DNA of 64,000 nt from Yamagishiella unicocca (taxonomy: Eukaryota; Chlorophyta; Chlorophyceae; Chlamydomonadales; Volvocaceae). The position numbers and the translations under genes are program-made. A model generated the notes under the pieces. The model had not been told where the DNA came from. It worked only from the letters and a program-made list of their open reading frames with translations, and searched no databases. The stretch covers positions 62,001 through 126,000 of the forward strand of contig BDSL01000041.1 in the NCBI GenBank assembly GCA_003116995.1, read 5' to 3'. Of the stretch, positions 36,959 to 64,000 are shown piece by piece; within the stretch, counting starts at the first letter, position 1; each line of letters opens with the position of its first letter.

Positions 36959-39536
36959 AGGCAAGGCGTCGCTGCGTTCCACCCAAGTGCGGCGTAATGG
37001 GGGATGCATGGTCTGGATCACCCTGTTAGTAGACCACCTCTACCCCAAACCTTGTGTGGAGGGTGGGGGGTTGACGTAGCCCAATCCAAATGATCGGCTA
37101 CTGGAATGCTATTAGTTTGTGGTAGGCAAGCAGCAATCATGGATGTGTCGTCTATTAGGGCGCAAATGCGTGCGAGGTGTGCGGCACGTGGCGAGTGCCT
37201 TAGCTCGGTTGCGGTCTGCGCGGCGCCCGCTGCAGCTGGGGCGCGCTGAGCGTGGGGTGGGATGGGTGGGGCGCCTCTGTGGGGTGCGGTGCGGTGGGCA
37301 TCACAAGGGGGCCTTGCACTCAGGGCGGTCTTATGGCACTGCATCACGGTCCCTGGCACTGGGCAGTGGAGGGCGGCCGCTGCCGTCTGATCACGGCGCT
37401 TCGCTCCGCTCTAGTGCAGTGCGGTTACGGTGTCGTGGAAGGAGCAGGTTGCGCTTCGAGGGTAGCTCCATGCTGGGTTTCCATGCTAAGATACTGCGCA
37501 CAGGATGTGTCGAGGGGATGGGCCAGGCGACTAACGATTGCTGAAGCGACGCGACCGGTGTTGTAGAAGGTGATGCTGAAGTGATTGCGGGCGCGTGTAT
37601 GTGTTGATCGGGGGCGGTGCTGGCGGGATGATGCGCTGTGCCAGAAGAATGAGCGCCGCAACGGCGGCGACTAGTGCGCGATTGTATGCAAGCGGTTGGA
37701 GTTTGTTTGGAAGCCGTTGGAAGCTACTAGATACCTCATTCATCTGCTGGGTGTGACGGCATAAGGCGCAAATGATTCATAGCACTGAGGCGCCGGTGGG
37801 CACGGTTCGGATAGCTTCCTAGGGCGTGCGTGTTGTACCGGCGTACGATGTCGTACCGGCGGAATGTTGGTCTCGTGTGAGCACCTGGCGAGTCGGTTAG
37901 CAACGCGACTGTCGCACCGCCGCCGCCGCCGCTCGATACCATCTTACTACCGAGATGGGGGTGTGCTGAAGGGCGGGCGGCATCGTTTGTGCAGTGCGGA
38001 GCATGGCGGACTAGTTTTCTGGTGTTTCAGGGTAAGTCTTCCCGATCCCATACCCAATCCGTAAGTCTTCCCGATCCCATACCCAATCCGTGCATATGAA
38101 GGAATCCCCTGTGGATATTAAAGTTGGACGGTGGTTGACAGGGGCCATCGTGCGACTGCATGGGAAGCAGAGTGGCAGGACTGGCCGCAGATGGTGCATG
38201 TGTTCTCCGTTGCTCTTAATAAAATCCACTACGAAAGAGCTGAATAAATAGGCGTGTGTAAGTTACTCTCCTGCGCCCAACACATCGCAGAATGCAGCAG
38301 TGCGCACGAAAAGAAGGGACAGTGGTAGATGACTGAAGAGGCGTTGTGGAGCAGGGACGCCAGTCAGGACAGGTTGAGGGCTGCAGTGGACGAGACAACG
38401 CAGGAACCTGCTGTGGACGAGAAAACACAGACGCCAGCAAATGTGGGAGGAGCCGAAGCACCCGTGCGGATGCGGCCACAGGAGGGCGGTGTGACTACAC
38501 TTTGACTGGGGCAGCTGCACCACAACTTCGACAACGTACGACAGGGCACTCAAACCCAGCTGTGACTGGGGTACACCAGCCCAGTCATATGAGCTTAGCC
38601 CATGGAGTACCGGTCATGCCTGGTCTGGAGTGCACGGTCATACGTGGCCGAAGATGTGGTGCATGACTTGGGGGATATACTCCATTACTGGGCACCCATT
38701 ACCCCATGACTGAGCTATTCCAGCCCCGTCTCATGACTTCGGCACCAGCCCAGCCATAGCTAGGCACTCCAGGCCAGGGTGCCAGGGGTAACAGGGATGG
38801 CAACCATGCGACTTCTTGCTTCGCGCGGAACCCCGGGCCTCGACGCCAAACGAAATGATTTCCTTGCCAACACGACGGGGGCTAGAAATGGCCCGGCTCA
38901 ATGGTCATTCCATACACACGTGCTCCCTCCCAGACAACCATGCAAGCCATGCGGCATATCGACAGCAGGACAGGCCTCAGCTACTATCTAGCGATAACGT
39001 GGTACTCTTCAGTTGAGTCTCAGGACGTTTTCAGTATAATCCTCGGCCTGTCCGTGCTGCATTTCCATACCTATCACACCACATCACGGAGTTGCAATGC
39101 TGGAAGCAGGTGCTTTGCCAGAAGGCATGGACAGCACAGGCGGTGCCTGGGACATCCGATCTGAACAGCGCCGCCGCCGCATGTATGGCTAAAGTTTCCA
39201 GACTTACATGCAGTCCACACTCAAGGCCCCCAGCATGAACGTGTTTCAAGGATAATCTGCTCCTGGAACGGCACCTATGGACGCTGTCCTGTAAGAGGGC
39301 CGCGCCAAGCCCGCAACACGCGATATGCAGGTAAGGAACATGAACAGGAGTTTTAAGCAGAGTGCTTCTAGAAACGTATGTAGTTTGATAACAATATAAG
39401 GTGTTCGGCACCAAATTTTATTTGGGCGACGGGCTCCAGGGAAAGTTAGCGAGCTAACATATTGAGTTAGTGTTTGACGCCCAGCTCTCTCTTCCCCTTC
39501 ACGCACCGAGCTGAGGTCCTTCAACGACGCGTCAAA
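36959..39536. other. 3' UTR and intergenic region
   Basis: No gene seen. It starts with the 3' UTR of the membrane-protein gene; the first TGTAA noticed is at 38257-38261. A perfect 29-base direct repeat (GTAAGTCTTCCCGATCCCAT plus nine bases) occupies 38032-38060 and 38061-38089. A loose repeat with GTGGACGAGA and CACAG phrases lies at about 38,370-38,430. The last part is the promoter and 5' UTR of the eS21 gene, with a pyrimidine-rich run (CTCTCTCTTCCCCTTC) at 39,486-39,501. Confidence 0.5.
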
Positions 39537-40071
39537 ATGATTAACGACGAGGGCCAGGTCGTCGACCTCTACATCCCGCGCAAGTGGTGGGTCGGCTGGT
39601 GACGGCGCTCGCAGGCCTAAGGCTCAGGCCGACTAGGCATAATATAACAGCAATTTTCTCATTTAAATGCATTCTCGCAGCGCGTGGACCAACAAGCTCA
39701 TCACTGCCAAGGACCACGCCAGCGTGCAGATTAACATCGGCCACCTGGACGCCAACGGCGTGTACAGCAACCAGTTCACCACCTTCGCTGTGGCTGGCAA
39801 CGTGCGCGCTATGGTGAGCTGCCTGCATCGCTTAGCTATGGCTTGCGGCGGCTTGGCTTGGAATGGGCAAAAGGGGCAAGAGGGATCTGGGCTCCCTGCT
39901 AGAAAATAGGCGCATACATATCTTTCTAATATCAATCTTACAGCGAGACCTGTGCGTCACCTACCTACTCAGTGTACGTTCATGCTCGGCTGGCCTTGTC
40001 TTACGCAGGGCGAGGGCGACTCCGCTCTGGACATCATGTGGCGGAAGAAGCAGACGGAGCTGGAGCACTAA
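39537..40071 (+). CDS. RPS21: 40S ribosomal protein S21 (eS21)
   Basis: A small subunit protein of the cytosolic ribosome. Three exons (39537..39586, 39681..39813, 40009..40071) encode 81 residues, the normal length for the plant/algal family. Key blocks are [35 protein letters not shown] and [20 protein letters not shown]. The highly conserved Cys codon is created by splicing (TG|C) across intron 1. The usual Ser after that Cys is Ala here. The pyrimidine-rich tract 35-50 bases before the ATG is common in ribosomal protein mRNAs. The ATG is the first in the exon. Confidence 0.97.
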
Positions 40072-40089
40072 GCGGGGTTTTTAACTGCG

Positions 40090-40094
40090 TGTAA
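40090..40094 (+). terminator. Candidate poly(A) signal of RPS21
   Basis: TGTAA 19 bases past the TAA stop. This would make a very short 3' UTR; the next TGTAA on this strand is near 41,028. Confidence 0.4.
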
Positions 40095-42277
40095 CTTGGT
40101 GTGTGCGGCCTCCCACTGCGCTCCCTACCCCCCCGCTGCCCAAAGTATGCATACCAGCGCACTCGAGCTCAATTACGGACAGCACCAGTTGCGGCAGTGG
40201 TATAGTGGTCATGCGTTGAAGCGCAATAGTTGGGCCTGCAGACCTGGCGAAGGCCGTGGGCAAGCGCGGAGACATTGCATATACAGCAGCCGCACTGCGG
40301 GTATGGGTCTTGCAGCCAATATGCCAGAGCTGGGCACCTGGATGGTAGGTTGAAGCCTGACATGATACTGATTCCAAGCGTATGAAGTCCACGTGCAACT
40401 CAGGCTAGTTCGGTTGTGTGAAACCCCTGTGATACCGGTGTTCTGCCCGTCTGCGCTGTCATCCGCATTTACCAGTTGATTGACGATGCCGCAAGCATTC
40501 GTTCAGCGTTCCGCGTGCGGCCATGGCTGCTTCGCTCCACACACATAGATGGCCGCCGTGCTGGGCAGGGGACCCTGGTCAAGATGGTGGGGGGAAAGGC
40601 ATAAGGACCCGGTTACACGGCATGGATAGCATAGCTGGCGCATTGTCTTCGGACACAACGTTGCGGGCGCATGCTGGAGCACTCGGAACGGCTACCCAGG
40701 AGCCACTGGAGACGGCCCGTCGGCGGCCTGTTAAAGGAAACGAAATGAACTAATGTGCGGTAGCGTGTGAAGCGTAAGGCGGAAAACCGGGTTGGCGAAA
40801 TGGGACATGGTGAGGCGCGGCGCGGTCCCAGCCCAGATATATACAGATCGTGACTGTGGAGACGCGACACGTTACCCAGCGGCACCGGCGAGCTTCCATT
40901 CCCGTCGCGTGGCTTGAACCGCGCCGCCTTACTGTTGCGGAACCGCGGTGACATTAGGAGCCGCAACCGCAAGTGCACAGCTTTAAAAGAAGCATACAAT
41001 CCGCAGGGTCGATTCACTCATACATGTTGTAATTGTTACAGTGGGCTCAGTGAATCGTTACTGGGACAGGGTGGGGACAGGATACATGTTGGGGGGAGAC
41101 CTAAGTCACGATCGAGAGGTTGGGCGGGAGATGCGTGTGCACATGGTGGCAGCTGAGAGTGGTAGTCGGTACTAAGGCCGGACGACTTCGTACACTGCAC
41201 ATCGGATAAGGGGTGGCTCCTCAACCAACATGTGGGGGCCCGCCAGCGGCGGTGGCTGCTGCCTTTGCAAGACGCATATCCCCGAAGCGTATATGTGTAC
41301 GACGTTCCAACTCATGTGATACCGTAACCTTGGCTCCGTGTTTGGCGATTCGCTGGTTGCAGTGAAACTGTTACAAGGAGGGTGATCCGCCTGGGGTCAC
41401 GTTTAGGATCTTGTAGAGCTCAAGAAAGGAAAAGCCACTCTTATACGGCGCACCCAATTGGAGGTTGGTTGTGCCCTATTTTGCAATTTGTCTCTCGCGT
41501 GGAAACGGATCGGAAGAGACAGACAGAACACCCGAGCAAGCAACAAAAACAAAACCGAAGGACTTCAACAGACACCGGCACTTTGTGGCACGCGTGACAG
41601 GTACCTAATTGTGGACGCCTTACTAATCATAGGATGCCTTGGCCCGTGTACGAACGACATTCTACCGGCCGATCGAGGGCAGGGCATTAATGCACTTTAG
41701 GAAGGTTCGGTACCGACGGCCTAAGTGTGTGTAATGGCTAGATACGGCGTCGTGAGAGCCGTCCGCGTGGGGGATCCGTACAACCTGCCCATGAGCCATA
41801 AAATATTACTGCGACAATGGCCACATCGCCCTAACCGCCACAGCGGCCCCGTCCTCTGTAACCAATGGCACCGTCTCCGTGCCAGGTATCTCCTATCTGC
41901 AATGTCATAATCTCTTCCGATAAGAGCCGAGGCGAATGCCGCCATCCACACAAATAACTCATACTCATACTCATACTGCGGAAACTCGCACCACGTGACC
42001 CCTTAGGGGGCGCGCGAGCGTCGGTGCATGGGGCCAGATGGGAGCTGCTTGCTGTTGCCGGTCGTCTAGATGGGAGTTCAGGAGGATGGAATGGCGGTGT
42101 CGTCTGGTACGTGGAGGAGGAGCTCCCGCATCGCCCGGGAACTTTCGGCACCGGTCGGATCCCATCCAGCTCGCAGCAATCTGGTTCACACCTTCGCTCG
42201 CCGCGGCCATACTGGCTCGTCACGGTGGCTTTGCAGAGTGCCTGCGCTGAGTATCCTGTGGCTGTCCAGCTAGCCTG
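40095..42277. other. Intergenic, no gene recognised
   Basis: Mixed composition with only short unbiased frames. The stretch at 40,660-40,730 (GGGCGCATGCTGGAGCACT) resembles part of the repeat at 50,020-50,050. A (CTCATA)n run lies at about 41,955-41,980. Confidence 0.45.
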
Positions 42278-42994
42278 GTGGTCACCCACGCCCTTCGTTG
42301 CGAAGTATCAACTTCGCCAATGATGGCCTCTCAGCGGCGGCTTCGGTCGTCGCTCTACCTGATCAGTCCTGCGGGCTGTATCCTACTTTGTGGTCTTCTT
42401 TCAGCATTTCTCTGGACTCTGGTAGCTTTCGCCGACACAGCTTCGTCGGCTCTGGTGTCTCTCGCGCATGCCGCAGCCGGTGCCAGTACGCAGCCTACGC
42501 AAGTCCTGCAAAGCTACCTGGCGTTGCATACTGAAGTGGTTTCCGTATTGCAGGCGAAGGTTGCGCCACGGCTCAGCCATTCGGGCGTGTTGCCGGTCTG
42601 CCTTTTTCTAGAGACTGCTGTTGGTGTTGACCTCAACTGGTTGATGGTATTAAGTACCATTGTTTCTTCCCGTCTCGCTATGGGCATCGGCCCGTTTCGG
42701 GTGTGGGACGTTTTCGGGATCTTGGGGGGGGAGTTATCCGATTGTGTTGCCGAGGCGTGCTGCTGTCTCTCCATTCGGGGGTCTGCTTGGGATGCATGTG
42801 GCCATGTGCAGGGGAGCCATCAGCGCAACCTCCCCCTGTGTATTGGTGCTTGCTGTTTCCTCTGGGCTCTCGGTTGTGAGGCTCTGGGTGGTTTGTCTTT
42901 CGGAACCGTCGGTTTTCTCAGCTTTCCTTGTCTTTTTCAGTGTCAGGCGATGCGCCCGATGGCTCTACCTTTTCAGGTCTGGAGCCCACTGTAA
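42278..42994 (+). other. Unassigned 238-codon open frame
   Basis: A single-exon frame with a hydrophobic stretch (SPAGCILLCGLLSAFLWTLV) that could be a signal or membrane segment. It ends inside a TGTAA motif. Codon use lacks the GC3 bias of every recognised gene here, the second half is Cys/Leu-rich, and no family is recognised. It may be a chance frame or the remnant of a mobile element. Confidence 0.15.
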
Positions 42995-42997
42995 CGA

Positions 42998-43002
42998 TTA
43001 CA
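42998..43002 (-). terminator. Candidate poly(A) signal of cyclase gene
   Basis: TTACA on plus is TGTAA on minus, 970 bases past the cyclase stop. The stretch 43003-43972 is read as its 3' UTR; other frames there have no recognisable product. Confidence 0.35.
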
Positions 43003-43972
43003 ACAACAAATAACGTCTAACTATCGAAAAGACCGGATGCACGAGGTCTACTACCTACTGTGCGGCCCCGACTCCATCCCTAACTACAAAATACCCCAGC
43101 TCCGGTCGGCTACCCAGTCGACATGAAAACAGTAGCTTCCAATGGCCCCAGTGCATCATTTCATTTCTGCTAGGCCATGCTCTCCGGCGTCTGGCGCGGT
43201 TTGCGCGTCGGTTTGCGCGTAGGCACAAATGCACGGTAGGTGTAAGAACACAAGCAACGGAGGGGACCGTCAGTGCAGAGACGTCTGTCCCAGCGCAACT
43301 TTTGGGAGGCCCTCCCAAGCCTCCGCCTTTACCCAAACGCCCCATACAGAAACTCCCGGCGCGTCGTACCCCATACCCGCCGTACAGTACCCCCGCTTAC
43401 GTCCAATTATGATTGCTGCGCACGCTCTGCACGCGCCACAAAACCCCGCGGTGCATGTGCCGTACAGCACGATCAGCGTGTTTTACCGCGACATGCGTGG
43501 GGGCTGGGCTACGGTGCTTTTTCAATGCACGCCCGCCATCGATGAATTTGAAATCTCAGGCATACACCACCGGATCGGCGACTGTCTTCAGCTCGATGAA
43601 TGCGCGCGTGGCGTGGTTCGCGACGTTTCGCTGCCTTCCCCCCTAGAGCTTTGACCGGGCCTTTCCGGCCCTTCGCGCAGAGCCGCGCACCGACCTTAAG
43701 ACTCGCCCGCTGACCACCGGTGCAGTGCGTTCATTTGTTGCGCTGACCGCTGGATGTACTACTGGACGATCTTGCGATCCTCCTCGTTTCCGTACCCCCG
43801 CAGCCCCCACACAAGCTTTCGCGTTCGGCTTCCTACTACACGGGCTTTCCTCACAAGCCCCGCCCCACGGGCTTTCCTCTCATACCCCCCCCCCAGGATC
43901 ATTAAGCATCCACCAATCACTTCTACGCAGTCGTTAGGACGCGGACCCTGGTCCCCGATTGACAGTCCCCTG

Positions 43973-63712
<19,740 letters not shown>

Positions 63713-64000
63713 AGTCCAAGCCCGGCGGCCGCAGAGTAGGGTCTCATACGGCCACCCTATCAGTGCGTCCCTCACATGCCGTGTCCATAGGCATCCAAGC
63801 CGCGCCAGGCATACCAGGTCTTATCCAAAGCATGAACGTAAGGAATAAGAGACTGATGCAATGTAGTCTTAGGAATCGGTCGATGTGTGAGCATAACCCG
63901 CGAAATCGCAGGTAGTGGTGGAAAGTTATTTCTACGCATCAAAATGTTGCAACGGATACTGATTGTATATGCTAATCATCGCACCCAACACGTTAGCGCA
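63713..64000. other. Upstream region of the cyclase gene
   Basis: Holds the 5' UTR and probably part of the promoter of the cyclase gene. No gene, TATA-like box in a convincing position or other site could be assigned. Confidence 0.4.

Noticed and set aside
43229..43654. 141-codon plus-strand frame
   Set aside because: Some stretches look protein-like (VPYSTISVFYRDMRGG), but it lies in the predicted cyclase 3' UTR, has no family match and no supporting splice or poly(A) context.

Overview
The window looks like nuclear DNA of a Chlamydomonas-type (volvocalean) green alga. Genes are GC-rich and split by many short GT-AG introns. Coding exons have a strong GC3 bias. Long Ala/Gly/Gln/His tracts interrupt conserved domains, and TGTAA poly(A) signals lie downstream of the genes. 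No bacterial operon, tRNA, rRNA or CRISPR array was seen. All gene models were built by hand by joining exons whose phases agree and whose joined protein matches a recognised family; none is backed by transcripts.

Layout. 1-2.8 kb: no gene, degenerate tandem repeats. 2.8-5.8 kb: plastid-type ATP sulfurylase (-) and a small UPF0426-like plastid protein (+), divergent across a 154-bp gap. 6.9-10.75 kb: a Deg/HtrA-family protein (-) in which all three catalytic-triad positions are substituted. 12.0-19.0 kb: COG3, Golgi tethering subunit (+, 14 exons). 20.8-23.8 kb: glycerophosphodiester phosphodiesterase (-). 26.05-36.96 kb: a 17-exon, about 1,585-residue multipass membrane protein (+) with a C-terminal half resembling the non-DNA-binding part of large SBP/SPL proteins, including ankyrin-like repeats. 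39.5-40.1 kb: ribosomal protein eS21 (+). 43.97-63.71 kb: a 26-exon, about 2,909-residue receptor-type nucleotide cyclase (-) with a signal peptide, a bacterial solute-binding-protein-like ectodomain, one transmembrane helix and two class III cyclase halves separated by long low-complexity inserts.

The genes do not form a pathway; they are typical housekeeping and signalling neighbours in a compact algal chromosome. The strongest unexplained structure lies in the introns. Short related modules recur in at least five genes. They sit in sense orientation near splice donors and in inverted orientation near splice acceptors, as expected if many of these introns derive from an element with terminal inverted repeats (introner-like).
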